26,318 bases of DNA from Polaromonas sp. (GCA_013823505.1 PNMH01000054.1:1-26318), one strand, 5' to 3'. Numbered from the stretch's first letter, positions 16,011 to 24,052 are shown. The notes: generated from the sequence alone by a model not told the origin. A program made the numbers and translations.

Positions 16011-16730
16011 ATGAGCCTGCAAGACACCGTTTTGATGCAATTGCGCGACCTGATCCTGAGCGGTCAGTTCGAGCCCGGGCACCGCCTGGCCGAGCAGCAG
16101 CTCGCCGAGCGGCTGGGCGCCTCACGCACGCCCGTGCGCGCCGCGCTCGTGACGCTGGAGCAGGAGGGCCTGGTGGAAGCCAACGAGACCGGCAAGTACC
16201 TGGTGCGCCAGTTCACCGCGCAGGAAGTGACCGACGCCATTGCGGTGCGCGGGCACCTGGAGGGCATGGCCGCGCGGCTGGTGGCGGAGCACGGTGTGTC
16301 GCGCCAGTTGCAGGGGCAGTTGCAGGCCTGCCTGGACGAAGGCGACCGGCTGCTGACTGAGAGCCCGCTCACCATTGAGAGCTACGCGGCCTATGCGGTG
16401 ATGAACGACCGTTTCCACGCGCTGCTGCTGGAGGCCTGTGGCAACCGCGCCTTGCAGCGCGCCGTGGCGCTCAACGACAAGCTGCCGTTCGCCCCGGCCT
16501 CGGCCATGCTGCCGATGCAGGGCACCGTGGCACTCGACCGCGACTGGATGCTCTACGCACACCGCCAGCACCACATGCTGTTCAACGCGCTGCAGCGCGG
16601 GGAGGGCGCGCGGGCGCAGGCGCTGGCGGTGGAGCACACCGAGGTGGCGCAGATGAACATGCGCCTGGCGCTGGAGCGTCGCGCGGAGTCCGAGCGGGTC
16701 ATGCCCGTCATGCGGCTCGTCGTCGGCTGA
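16011..16730 (+). CDS. GntR-family transcriptional regulator with FCD domain
   Basis: The 239-residue protein has an N-terminal winged helix at about residues 1-70 ([20 protein letters not shown], then [20 protein letters not shown]), the FadR-type GntR signature. A helical FCD ligand domain follows at about 75-220. Likely metal-ligand positions in FCD are D133 and H136 (NDRFHALLL), H187/H188 and H209. FCD regulators usually bind organic acids and repress catabolic operons until the substrate appears. It is divergent from the Rieske operon by 65 bp, which makes it the probable local regulator. No clear ribosome site is visible. The next gene starts 29 bp downstream on the same strand. Confidence 0.93.
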   Translation: MSLQDTVLMQLRDLILSGQFEPGHRLAEQQLAERLGASRTPVRAALVTLEQEGLVEANETGKYLVRQFTAQEVTDAIAVRGHLEGMAARLVAEHGVSRQLQGQLQACLDEGDRLLTESPLTIESYAAYAVMNDRFHALLLEACGNRALQRAVALNDKLPFAPASAMLPMQGTVALDRDWMLYAHRQHHMLFNALQRGEGARAQALAVEHTEVAQMNMRLALERRAESERVMPVMRLVVG

Positions 16731-16759
16731 GGACGCGCCCGCGGTGTATCGTCCCGGGC

Positions 16760-18325
16760 ATGCCGCCCACCGCTGAATCCGCTCCCTCCACCGGTCTCAC
16801 GCTGCGGCGTGTGGCCATCGACACCTACCACGAGAACGTGGCCTACCTGCACCGCGACTGTGAAGTGGTGCGGGCCGAAGGCTTCCAGGCCTTGTCCAAG
16901 GTGGAGGTGCGGGCCAACGGCCGGCGCATCCTGGCCACGCTCAATGTGGTGGACGACAGCAGCATCGTGGGCTGCAACGAAATCGGGGTGTCGGAAGACG
17001 CCTTTGCCCGGCTGGACGTGGCCGGTGGCCACGCGGCTTCGGTGTCACCGGCGGAACCGCCCGAGTCCATTCCGGCGCTGTTTCGCAAGATCAATGGCGA
17101 GCGCCTGGGCCGCGACGACTTCCACCGCATCATTCGCGACGTGGCCGAGCTGCGCTACTCCAAGATCGAACTCACCGCCTTCGTGGTCGCCTGCAACCGC
17201 AGCGAGCTCGACCGCGAGGAGGTCTACTTTCTGACCGAGGCCATGGTGGCCAGCGGCCGGCGGCTCGACTGGCACGAGCCGCTGGTGGTCGACAAGCACT
17301 GCATCGGCGGCATCCCGGGCAACCGCACTTCGATGCTGGTCGTGCCCATCGTCGCGGCCCACGGCCTGGTGTTTCCCAAGACCTCGTCGCGCGCCATCAC
17401 CTCGCCCGCCGGCACGGCCGACACCATGGAAGTGCTGGCCAACGTGGAGCTGCCGTTCGAACAGCTCACCGGCATCGTGCGCCAGCACCACGGCTGCCTG
17501 GCCTGGGGTGGCACGGCCCAGCTGTCGCCAGCCGACGATGTGCTGATCTCGGTGGAGCGCCCGCTGTCCATCGACTCACCCGGGCAGATGGTGGCGTCCA
17601 TCCTGTCCAAGAAGATCGCCGCGGGCGCGACCCACCTTGTGCTCGACATTCCCATCGGCCCCACCGCCAAGGTGCGATCGATGCCCGAGGCGCAGCGCCT
17701 GCGCCGCCTGTTCGAATACGTGGCGCAGCGCATGCACCTTTCGCTGGACGTGGTGATCACCGACGGCCGCCAGCCGGTGGGGCGTGGTGTCGGGCCTGTG
17801 CTGGAGGCGCGCGACGTGATGCAGGTGCTGGAGAACGACCCGCGCGCGCCCGACGACCTGCGACAGAAATCGCTGCGGCTGGCGGGCCGCCTGATCGAAT
17901 GCAATCCCGACGTGCGCGGCGGTGAAGGCTTTCGCATTGCGCGTGACATCCTCGATTCGGGCCGTGCGCTGGCGCAGATGCGCGCCATCGTGCAGGCCCA
18001 GGGCGACCGTGGCTTCGACCACCACCACCCGGCGCTGGGCGCGCTCACGCTGGACGTGAAGGCACCCGCTGCCGGCGTGGTCATCGGCATTGACAACTTG
18101 CAGATCGCGCAGATCGCGCGCCTCGCCGGTGCGCCCAAGGTTCGGGGCGCGGGTGTGGACCTGTGCGTCAAACTCGGTGAGCCGGTGTCCGCCGGAGATG
18201 TGCTCTACCGCGTGCACGCCAGCTACCCGGCCGATCTCGAATTCGCGCGCCAGGCCTGCGCCCGCGCCAGTGGTTTCAGCCTGGGCACCGCCGCCCAGGT
18301 GCCCCAAGTCTTTGTGGAGTTCTGA
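16760..18325 (+). CDS. AMP phosphorylase/thymidine phosphorylase family protein
   Basis: The 521-residue protein belongs to the long form of the family (putative thymidine phosphorylase type 2), which shares an extra N-terminal domain of about 85 residues with archaeal AMP phosphorylase. The phosphate/nucleoside-binding signatures are [16 protein letters not shown] (165-180), [20 protein letters not shown] (181-200), [20 protein letters not shown] (207-226), [14 protein letters not shown] (247-260) and GPTAK (300-304). The pyrimidine-phosphorylase C-terminal domain is also present. Archaeal relatives split NMPs with phosphate to ribose-1,5-bisphosphate and base. Whether this bacterial protein uses NMPs or nucleosides is untested here. 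Its TGA shares a base with the next ATG (TGATG), coupling it to the PRPP-synthetase-like gene. Confidence 0.88.
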   Translation: MPPTAESAPSTGLTLRRVAIDTYHENVAYLHRDCEVVRAEGFQALSKVEVRANGRRILATLNVVDDSSIVGCNEIGVSEDAFARLDVAGGHAASVSPAEPPESIPALFRKINGERLGRDDFHRIIRDVAELRYSKIELTAFVVACNRSELDREEVYFLTEAMVASGRRLDWHEPLVVDKHCIGGIPGNRTSMLVVPIVAAHGLVFPKTSSRAITSPAGTADTMEVLANVELPFEQLTGIVRQHHGCLAWGGTAQLSPADDVLISVERPLSIDSPGQMVASILSKKIAAGATHLVLDIPIGPTAKVRSMPEAQRLRRLFEYVAQRMHLSLDVVITDGRQPVGRGVGPVLEARDVMQVLENDPRAPDDLRQKSLRLAGRLIECNPDVRGGEGFRIARDILDSGRALAQMRAIVQAQGDRGFDHHHPALGALTLDVKAPAAGVVIGIDNLQIAQIARLAGAPKVRGAGVDLCVKLGEPVSAGDVLYRVHASYPADLEFARQACARASGFSLGTAAQVPQVFVEF

Positions 18326-19233
18326 TGTCCCTCTCCAACAAACCCGCTGCGGGTTGTGTGCTGTGTTTCGACGATGAAGCGGCGCTGGCCGGCCAGGCCG
18401 CCAGCGCGCTGGGCATGGCCTTGGCGGTGGTGGATCGCCACCGCTTTCCCGATGGCGAGATGCGCCTGCGCCTGCCCGCCGAGCTGCCCGATCGTGTGGT
18501 GCTCTGGCGCGGGCTGCAGCAGCCCAACGAAAAACTGGTCGAGGTGCTGCTGGCCGCGCAGACCGCGCGCAGGCTGGGCGCGAAACACCTCTCGCTTGTG
18601 GCGCCGTACCTGGCCTACATGCGCCAGGACATCGAATTCAACCCCGGCGAAGCCATCAGCCAGCGCATCGTGGGCGGGTTTCTGGCCGGCTTGTTTGAGG
18701 CGATCATCACCATCGACCCGCACCTGCACCGCGTGGCCACGCTGCATGAAGCCATGCCGGTGAAGGACGCCATCGCATTGAGCGGCGCACCGCTGCTGGC
18801 CGACCACATCGCCACCCAACGCCAGAACCCGCTGCTGATGGGGCCGGACGAAGAGGCGCTGCAGTGGGTGGCCTTGGCCGCGCAACGCCACGGCTGGGAC
18901 CATGCGGTGTGCCGCAAGACGCGACATGGCGATCGCGAGGTCGACATCGAGTTGCCAGCCATGTCGGTGGCCGGCCGCGTGGTGGTGCTGATGGACGATG
19001 TGGCCAGCTCGGGCCACACGCTGGCGCGCGCGGCGGTGAAGCTGCGCGCTGCGGGGGCGAAGTCGGTCGACGTGGCGGTCACACACGCGCTGTTTGCGCC
19101 TGGCGCGGTGCAGTTGGTGCGCAGCTCGGGCGTGGGTGAAATCTGGAGCACCGACTGCATTGCTCATGCTTCCAATGCCGTGAGCATCGTCCCCGCCGTC
19201 GTGGAAGCTTTGCGCGGTATTGAAAGTCATTGA
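18325..19233 (+). CDS. Ribose-phosphate pyrophosphokinase family protein
   Basis: The 302-residue protein has the PRPP synthetase fold. Visible are the ATP-binding loop PYLAYMRQDIEFNPGEAISQ (94-113), ITIDPHLHR (128-136), the catalytic flexible-loop residues K198 and R200, and the PRPP-binding loop VVLMDDVASSGHTL (220-233), where SSGHT replaces the usual TGGT-type end. It is nearer to archaeal-type Prs than to the housekeeping bacterial enzyme, which is about 315 residues and encoded elsewhere. Canonical Prs makes PRPP from ribose-5-phosphate and ATP. Coupling to the phosphorylase suggests it acts on the sugar phosphate that enzyme releases, perhaps indirectly. It may use a different donor or acceptor. 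Confidence 0.85.
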   Translation: MSLSNKPAAGCVLCFDDEAALAGQAASALGMALAVVDRHRFPDGEMRLRLPAELPDRVVLWRGLQQPNEKLVEVLLAAQTARRLGAKHLSLVAPYLAYMRQDIEFNPGEAISQRIVGGFLAGLFEAIITIDPHLHRVATLHEAMPVKDAIALSGAPLLADHIATQRQNPLLMGPDEEALQWVALAAQRHGWDHAVCRKTRHGDREVDIELPAMSVAGRVVVLMDDVASSGHTLARAAVKLRAAGAKSVDVAVTHALFAPGAVQLVRSSGVGEIWSTDCIAHASNAVSIVPAVVEALRGIESH

Positions 19234-19313
19234 GGTTGCTCAACGGCGTTTCGGAGTGGCTTCCTAGACTGGCCGGGCAGGGGAATGGTCCCTGTTTCTC
19301 CGAGGAGACCCTC

Positions 19314-19796
19314 ATGCGCGCCATCCTGCCTTGCGCACTCACATGGCTGGTGTCATCGGGCCTGACGGCCTGTTATGTCGTGCCCGAACGTCAAGCCGAC
19401 GGGCAGGTGATCTACCAGCACTACCCGCTGCCGCCGGTGGCCACCGTGGCACCGCCGCGTGCAGGGGTGCCATCCGGTGGCGCGTCGGCGCCTGCCAACC
19501 TGCCGGCGCGCCTGTATCCGATCAATGACATCGCCACCTCAACCGGCATCGTCACCGGGTCTGTCATGAACATGATGACGGGCAAAGGCGTCTTCAACGT
19601 TTCCTACCTCGGTGAGGTGCTGACCGGGGAGGCCACCCGTGTTTCCAATGACGAGCGCCGCGGTGTGGCCAGCGCGTTCAGTCCCAAGGGCTTGTACATG
19701 TCGTGCGAGTACCAGATGAACACGCCGTTCCAGGGCGCTGGCACCTGTACCTTTTCCAACGGCGCGGCCTACCGCATCCACATCGGAGGCAACTGA
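19314..19796 (+). CDS. Putative lipoprotein
   Basis: The 160-residue protein starts MRAILPCALTWLVSSGLTAC, a lipoprotein signal with lipobox LTAC and lipidated C20. A Pro/Ala-rich stretch follows, then a compact domain (GVFNVSYLGEVLTGEATRV, then GLYMSCEYQMNTPFQGAGTC with two Cys that may form a disulfide, and YRIHIGGN at the end). ATG 19314 has GAGGAG about 7 bases upstream. The frame extends to 19230 but would bury the signal peptide. The function is unknown. It stands alone between the PRPP-synthetase-like gene and the OYE gene. Confidence 0.8.
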   Translation: MRAILPCALTWLVSSGLTACYVVPERQADGQVIYQHYPLPPVATVAPPRAGVPSGGASAPANLPARLYPINDIATSTGIVTGSVMNMMTGKGVFNVSYLGEVLTGEATRVSNDERRGVASAFSPKGLYMSCEYQMNTPFQGAGTCTFSNGAAYRIHIGGN

Positions 19797-19900
19797 GCGC
19801 TCCCGTCGTGCCACGCGTGAGAACTCTGCGTCCGGCTGCGCGGTAAAGGCCGTGCCGTGGCCGGGTTATGGGGCGAGACCTGGCGCAAGCGCGGGCCAGG

Positions 19901-19920
19901 GGGAATACTCGGGTTTTCCC
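19901..19920. promoter_or_regulatory. Candidate regulatory inverted repeat upstream of the OYE gene
   Basis: GGGAA (19901-19905) and TTCCC (19916-19920) are inverted around ten bases that include CTCGGG. It lies 48 bp before the chosen start of the ene-reductase gene, in a 171-bp gap otherwise without clear signals. It could be an operator or a weak RNA hairpin. I cannot match it to a known regulator. Confidence 0.3.
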
Positions 19921-19967
19921 TTAGCGGCCGCAGGGTCGCTTTTCTCCAAGCATCCGGAACCTCCCAC

Positions 19968-21074
19968 ATGGCATCACTGTTCGAACCCACCACCGCCGGT
20001 AGCATCTCGCTGGCCAACCGCATCGTCATGGCCCCGCTCACGCGCAACCGAGCGCCCAACGCCGTGCCCACGCCGCTCATGGCCACCTACTACCAGCAAC
20101 GCGCCAGCGCCGGCCTGCTGATCACCGAAGCCACCGCCATCACCCACCAGGCTCAGGGCTATGCCGACGTGCCCGGGCTGTACGCCCCCGAGCAGATTGC
20201 CGGCTGGAAGGCCGTGACCGCTGCGGTGCACGCCGCGGGCGGCAAGATCGTCACGCAACTCTGGCATGTGGGCCGTGTTTCACACGTCGACCTGCAGCCC
20301 CATGGTGCCGCGCCCGTGGCCCCTTCGGCCATCGCGGCCAAAACCAAGACCGTGCTGATCAAGGACGGCGCGCCCGTGTTTGTGGAGACTTCCGTCCCCC
20401 GCGCGCTGGAGACCAGCGAACTGCCCGGCATCGTGGAGGACTACCGCAAGGCCGCGCTGGCCGCGATCGAAGCCGGCTTTGACGGGGTGGAGATCCACGC
20501 CGCCAACGGTTACTTGATTGACCAGTTCCTCAAGACCGGCAGCAACCTGCGCACCGACGCGTACGGCGGCAGCATCGACAACCGCGCCCGTTTGCTGGTC
20601 GAGGTGGTCAAGGCCGTGACCGATGCCATCGGCGCTGGTCGTACCGGCATCCGTCTCTCGCCCGTGACCCCGGCCAACGATGTGGTCGACGCCGATCCAC
20701 AGCCGCTGTTCACCCATGTGATGAACGAACTGGCGAAGTTCGACCTGGCCTACGTGCACTTCATTGAAGGCGCCACCGGTGGTGCGCGCGAACTGGCCGA
20801 CCGCCCGTTCGACTACGACGCCCTGCGCACCGCCTACCACGCAGCCGGTGGCAAGGCCGCCTGGATGGTCAACAACGGTTACGACCTGCCCATGGCCAAG
20901 GATGCCGTGAATGAGGGCGCCGATCTGGTGGCCTTTGGCAAAACCTACATTGCGAATCCAGACCTCGTCGAGCGTCTGAAGCAAGGCGGTCCGTTCAATG
21001 AGCCGGACAGTAAGACCTTCTACGGCGGTGGCGCCGAGGGCTACACCGACTACCCCGCGCTGCAGGCCGCCTGA
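19968..21074 (+). CDS. Old Yellow Enzyme family ene-reductase (NemA-like)
   Basis: The 368-residue protein is an FMN-containing TIM barrel that reduces activated C=C bonds, and in related proteins nitrate esters or N-ethylmaleimide, with NAD(P)H. Signatures are LANRIVMAPLTRNRA (15-29), VTQLWHVGRVSH (95-106), and the substrate-binding pair H177 and N180 in EIHAANGYLIDQFL, where HAAN replaces the commoner HGAN, followed by TDAYGGSIDNR. VAFGKTYIANPDLVERL near the end binds FMN phosphate in the family. ATG 19968 gives the standard N-terminus. An upstream extension to 19857 is unsupported. It is single-gene, ending in a strong hairpin. Confidence 0.93.
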   Translation: MASLFEPTTAGSISLANRIVMAPLTRNRAPNAVPTPLMATYYQQRASAGLLITEATAITHQAQGYADVPGLYAPEQIAGWKAVTAAVHAAGGKIVTQLWHVGRVSHVDLQPHGAAPVAPSAIAAKTKTVLIKDGAPVFVETSVPRALETSELPGIVEDYRKAALAAIEAGFDGVEIHAANGYLIDQFLKTGSNLRTDAYGGSIDNRARLLVEVVKAVTDAIGAGRTGIRLSPVTPANDVVDADPQPLFTHVMNELAKFDLAYVHFIEGATGGARELADRPFDYDALRTAYHAAGGKAAWMVNNGYDLPMAKDAVNEGADLVAFGKTYIANPDLVERLKQGGPFNEPDSKTFYGGGAEGYTDYPALQAA

Positions 21075-21081
21075 GGTCGCG

Positions 21082-21116
21082 CCACCTGCACCGCCGCGTC
21101 TGGGCGGTGCAGGTGG
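21082..21116. terminator. Strong hairpin between convergent genes, without a T run
   Basis: CCACCTGCACCGCC (21082-21095) pairs perfectly over 14 bases with 21103-21116 around a seven-base loop. It lies 7 bp after the OYE stop and 8 bp before the lipoprotein stop on the other strand. No T tract follows on either side, so it may stabilise 3' ends or act with Rho rather than as a classical intrinsic terminator. Confidence 0.7.
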
Positions 21117-21124
21117 GGCAGGCC

Positions 21125-21715
21125 TCAACGCAGTTTTGCGTCGGCCTGCACCTGTTGCTTGAGCTGCTCGGCCAACTGGGTGGCCGCTCGGCGCCCCGCC
21201 AGGCCAAAGTCGCTCTTGAATTCGGCAAATTCGGCGGTGCCATTGCCTTGTGCCTTCACCGTCGCAACAGCCTTGCCCTCGGCATCGCTGACCTCGCACG
21301 TCAGATCGATGCCGAACTTCGTGGGTGGCCAGGTGAACAACGACGGCGAATCGGTGTTGGTGGTGATGCTGGGCGAGAACACATAGCTCACACCGAAAGC
21401 GGCGATGGCCTCACGGTCGCTCGCCGACTTGACCACGAACACATCGGCGTACACCGCGCGCAGCGCGTCGCGAATGGACTTTTCCAGGTCGCGGTACGGA
21501 AAGTAGCTGACCTTGTCGCCACCACCGCCCGCCGTGATGACTTCCTTGCCCCGGTCCGCGTCGGTCATGACGTAGGCGACCTTTTTCGGATTGAGCCCGG
21601 TTTCGTTGCGCACGGGTGTTTCCAGCGGACTGATGCCGATGGGATGGGCGCACGCAGCCAGCAGGGCCAGCAGTGCGGTGGCCAAGGGAATGCGCCAGAA
21701 GTTCTTAAGTGACAT
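21125..21715 (-). CDS. Putative lipoprotein (second gene of a lipoprotein pair)
   Basis: The 196-residue protein starts with a lipoprotein signal, MSLKNFWRIPLATALLALLA, followed by AC with lipidated C22. The mature part has an NPKKVAYVMTDADRGKEV strand, a Gly-rich loop, a DLEKSIRDALRAVYADVFVV helix-strand unit, and VFSPSITTNTDSPSLFTWPP. This arrangement recalls outer-membrane lipoproteins that bind partner lipoproteins, but I cannot assign a family. It begins 14 bp after the stop of another lipoprotein gene of similar size, and the two are probably translated from one mRNA. Function unknown; envelope location is likely. Confidence 0.8.
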   Translation of the reverse strand: MSLKNFWRIPLATALLALLAACAHPIGISPLETPVRNETGLNPKKVAYVMTDADRGKEVITAGGGGDKVSYFPYRDLEKSIRDALRAVYADVFVVKSASDREAIAAFGVSYVFSPSITTNTDSPSLFTWPPTKFGIDLTCEVSDAEGKAVATVKAQGNGTAEFAEFKSDFGLAGRRAATQLAEQLKQQVQADAKLR

Positions 21716-21729
21716 GGGTTGCTTTCGGT

Positions 21730-22290
21730 TCAAGGTTTGACAGCGGTGATGAAGGCGGGATCGGCGTAGATCGTCTGCAGCAGTGAGCGAACCAGTCGGG
21801 GGTACTCGCTCTGGCCTTTCGGCACCGCAACAGCAGCAGCAAAGCTCGACTCGAATTGCGTTTTCGCGCTGTAGATCTTGTCGTGCACTGTCTGCCCGCG
21901 CTTGATCACGCTCAAGCGCACTTCCATCAAACCCTCGCCCGTGTTGATGCCGGACACATCGATGTCGTTCTTCAGCAGCGTGGCGTCGATGCGTGTCTCG
22001 GACTTGGGATCGAGCACCCGCAGCTCGGTGAGGTCGGAGCGGATAGCGTCTTCCAGGTACTGTGCAAAGGACCCGTTGGACGACACGAAGGGTGCCCCGC
22101 GCAGGGTGATCTTGTTGACCGGTGCCTCCGCACTGCGGGGCTGGAATTCGCCCACGGCGACCTTGCCCAGCTGAGCGGCCTTGAGCCGGTCGATGCTCGG
22201 GTAGTCCGGGCTGTAGGTGGGGGCCACGAACGAGGCGCAGCCGGTCAGCGCGACCGCCGTGAAGGCCAGCAAGGCCATGCGTAGTTTCAT
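21730..22290 (-). CDS. Putative lipoprotein, YajG-like (first gene of a lipoprotein pair)
   Basis: The 186-residue protein starts MKLRMALLAFTAVALTGC, a lipoprotein signal with lipidated C18. The mature protein begins with TYSPDYPSIDRL and continues KVAVGEFQPRSAE and FAQYLEDAIRSDLTELRVLD, then a strand-rich part containing ATLLKNDIDVSG. This repeats the layout of YajG-type outer-membrane lipoproteins, though the match is by eye only. GGGA lies five bases before ATG 22290. It is divergent from the GST-pgeF pair across 101 bp and precedes the second lipoprotein gene by 14 bp. The pair may form a two-protein envelope complex. Confidence 0.8.
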   Translation of the reverse strand: MKLRMALLAFTAVALTGCASFVAPTYSPDYPSIDRLKAAQLGKVAVGEFQPRSAEAPVNKITLRGAPFVSSNGSFAQYLEDAIRSDLTELRVLDPKSETRIDATLLKNDIDVSGINTGEGLMEVRLSVIKRGQTVHDKIYSAKTQFESSFAAAVAVPKGQSEYPRLVRSLLQTIYADPAFITAVKP

Positions 22291-22391
22291 CTTGTCCCTT
22301 TTGTTTCTGATCGATGCACATGCACCGCGAGGGACTATACCGACCCGCCTGTGCCTCGCCGGGATACCTCCCACGGTTTATCCTCAGCGTC

Positions 22392-23033
22392 ATGAAGCTC
22401 TACAACTACTTTCGCTCCTCGGCCTCGTTCCGCGTTCGCATTGCACTGGCGCTCAAGGGCCTCGACTATGAATACCTGTCGGTGCATATCGCCAAAGGCG
22501 AACACAAGTTGGCGACTTACACCGACATTGCGGTGGAAGGTCTGGTGCCCCTGCTGGAACTCGACGATGGCACGCGCCTGACGCAGTCGATGGCCATCAT
22601 CGAATACCTTGATGAACTGCACCCCACGCCGGCCTTGCTGCCGTCGGATGCGCTGGGCCGCGCCCGGGTGCGCGCGCTGGCGCAGATCATTGCCTGCGAG
22701 ATCCACCCCATCAACAACCTGCGCGTGCTCAAGTACCTGAGCAAGGACCTCAAGGTCGACGAGGACAGCAAGAACACCTGGTACCGCCACTGGGTGCGCA
22801 GCGGGCTGGAGTCGTTCGAGCGCCAGCTGGCCGCGCAGACTGCCAGCACCTATTGCTTTGGTGAAACCCCCACCCTGGCCGACTGCTGTCTGGTGCCGCA
22901 GATCTTCAACGGCCAGCGCTTCAACGTCGACTTCTCGGGCTTGCCGCGCACGATGGCGGCGTTTGACGCCTGCATGAAGCACCCCGCGTTCCAGAAGGCA
23001 CAGCCCTCGGCCTGCCCGGACGCCGAAGCCTGA
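22392..23033 (+). CDS. maiA: Zeta-class glutathione S-transferase (maleylacetoacetate/maleylpyruvate isomerase)
   Basis: The 213-residue protein starts MKLYNYFRSSASFRVRIALA, the zeta-class GST active-site motif, here SSA instead of the common SSC. GLVPLLELDDG and LTQSMAIIEYLDELHP form the glutathione-binding thioredoxin half. The helical C-terminal half contains INNLRVLKYL and FGETPTLADCCLVPQI. The family isomerises maleylacetoacetate (tyrosine catabolism) or maleylpyruvate (gentisate pathway) using glutathione as cofactor. No other gene of either pathway is adjacent, apart from the FAH-family gene 10 kb away, so the symbol is tentative. Its stop overlaps the pgeF start (TGATG). Confidence 0.88.
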   Translation: MKLYNYFRSSASFRVRIALALKGLDYEYLSVHIAKGEHKLATYTDIAVEGLVPLLELDDGTRLTQSMAIIEYLDELHPTPALLPSDALGRARVRALAQIIACEIHPINNLRVLKYLSKDLKVDEDSKNTWYRHWVRSGLESFERQLAAQTASTYCFGETPTLADCCLVPQIFNGQRFNVDFSGLPRTMAAFDACMKHPAFQKAQPSACPDAEA

Positions 23034-23803
23034 TGTTGAGCGCGGCGGACGCCATCGTTCCCGACTGGCCTGCACCGCCTGGCGTGAGGGCCCTGTTCAC
23101 CACGCGCCTGGGTGGCGTGTCGGTGGCGCCGTTCGACAGCTTCAACCTGGGCGATCACGTGCGCGATGAGCCGCTGGCCGTCGCGGCCAACCGCGAACGG
23201 CTTGCGGGGCTCACCTCACCCGCACGACCCATCTTTCTGCAGCAGGTGCATGGCACACAGGTCGTGCGGTTGACCGCCGATACGGCCGACGGCACGGTGG
23301 CCGATGCCTGCCTGGCATCGGTGCCGGGCGTGGCCGCCACCATCATGGTGGCGGACTGCCTGCCGGTGCTGTTTGCCCACACCTCGGGCACCGTGGTGGC
23401 TGCAGCGCATGCGGGCTGGCGTGGCCTGGTTCATGGCGTGCTCGAAGCCGCGGCGCTGGCTTTGCGCGATGCCGCCGGCGAAGGTGACATCATGGCCTGG
23501 CTGGGCCCCTGCATCGGACCAAAGGCCTTTGAAGTCGGGGCAGAGGTGTGCGAGGCGTTCGTGTCGGCCGACCATGAGGCCGCTGCACATTTCTGGCCGC
23601 TGGGAGAGGGAAAGTTTCTGGCTGATCTGCCCGCCCTGGCGCGGCTGAGGCTGCGTGCAGTGGGCATCACCCATGTGCACGGCAACGACAGCTCGCAGCC
23701 GTGGTGCACCGTGACGCAGCCCTCACACTTCTTTTCGCACCGCCGTGACGCCGTCGATCTCGGCAGCACCGGACGCATGGCCGCCTGCGTCTGGATCGAC
23801 TGA
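23033..23803 (+). CDS. pgeF: Polyphenol oxidase/purine nucleoside phosphorylase family protein (PgeF/YfiH/LACC1)
   Basis: The 256-residue protein is of the YfiH family, first called multicopper polyphenol oxidase and later shown to include zinc-dependent purine nucleoside phosphorylases and a peptidoglycan-editing factor. The conserved Zn/active-site residues are H73 (QQVHGTQVV), C109 (VADCLPVLF) and H126 (AHAGWRGLVHGV). LGPCIGPKAFEVG and the C-terminal FFSHRRDAVDLGSTGRMAA follow as family motifs. It is coupled to the GST gene by a shared base. Its final 81 bases overlap the 3' end of a small membrane-protein gene on the other strand. Confidence 0.93.
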   Translation: MLSAADAIVPDWPAPPGVRALFTTRLGGVSVAPFDSFNLGDHVRDEPLAVAANRERLAGLTSPARPIFLQQVHGTQVVRLTADTADGTVADACLASVPGVAATIMVADCLPVLFAHTSGTVVAAAHAGWRGLVHGVLEAAALALRDAAGEGDIMAWLGPCIGPKAFEVGAEVCEAFVSADHEAAAHFWPLGEGKFLADLPALARLRLRAVGITHVHGNDSSQPWCTVTQPSHFFSHRRDAVDLGSTGRMAACVWID

Positions 23804-24052
23804 AGCCGTGGGCTCAGGCACCGCGTTGGCAGCCAGCCGCGCCATCTGCGCCTGGTGTTCGGCGGCTTCCCGCGCCTTGATTTCCTTGCGCCTGGCGGGT
23901 GTCCTCATCAGGTAAACCACCAGTATCACGGGGAGCAGGCCGTAAAGAAAAAAGGTCACAATGGCTCCGAGGACCGACCCTGTGGTGTTGGTCGCCTCGG
24001 CCACCGCCATCATCAGAACAACATACATCCAACCAATCACGATCAGGTACAC
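23723..24052 (-). CDS. Small membrane protein, 109 residues, antisense 3' overlap with pgeF
   Basis: The protein has two hydrophobic helices at about residues 2-18 and 26-48 (VLGAIVTFFLYGLLPVILVV). A basic helix follows (MRTPARRKEIKAREAAEHQ), then a soluble tail containing AGGHASGAAEIDGV. I chose GTG 24052 because AAGGA lies five bases upstream; the next ATG (24028) would cut into the first helix. The C-terminal 26 codons lie opposite the end of pgeF. I recall similar small membrane proteins convergent with pgeF in Burkholderiales but know no function. The gene is divergent from phaC. Confidence 0.7.
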   Translation of the reverse strand: MYLIVIGWMYVVLMMAVAEATNTTGSVLGAIVTFFLYGLLPVILVVYLMRTPARRKEIKAREAAEHQAQMARLAANAVPEPTASVDPDAGGHASGAAEIDGVTAVRKEV

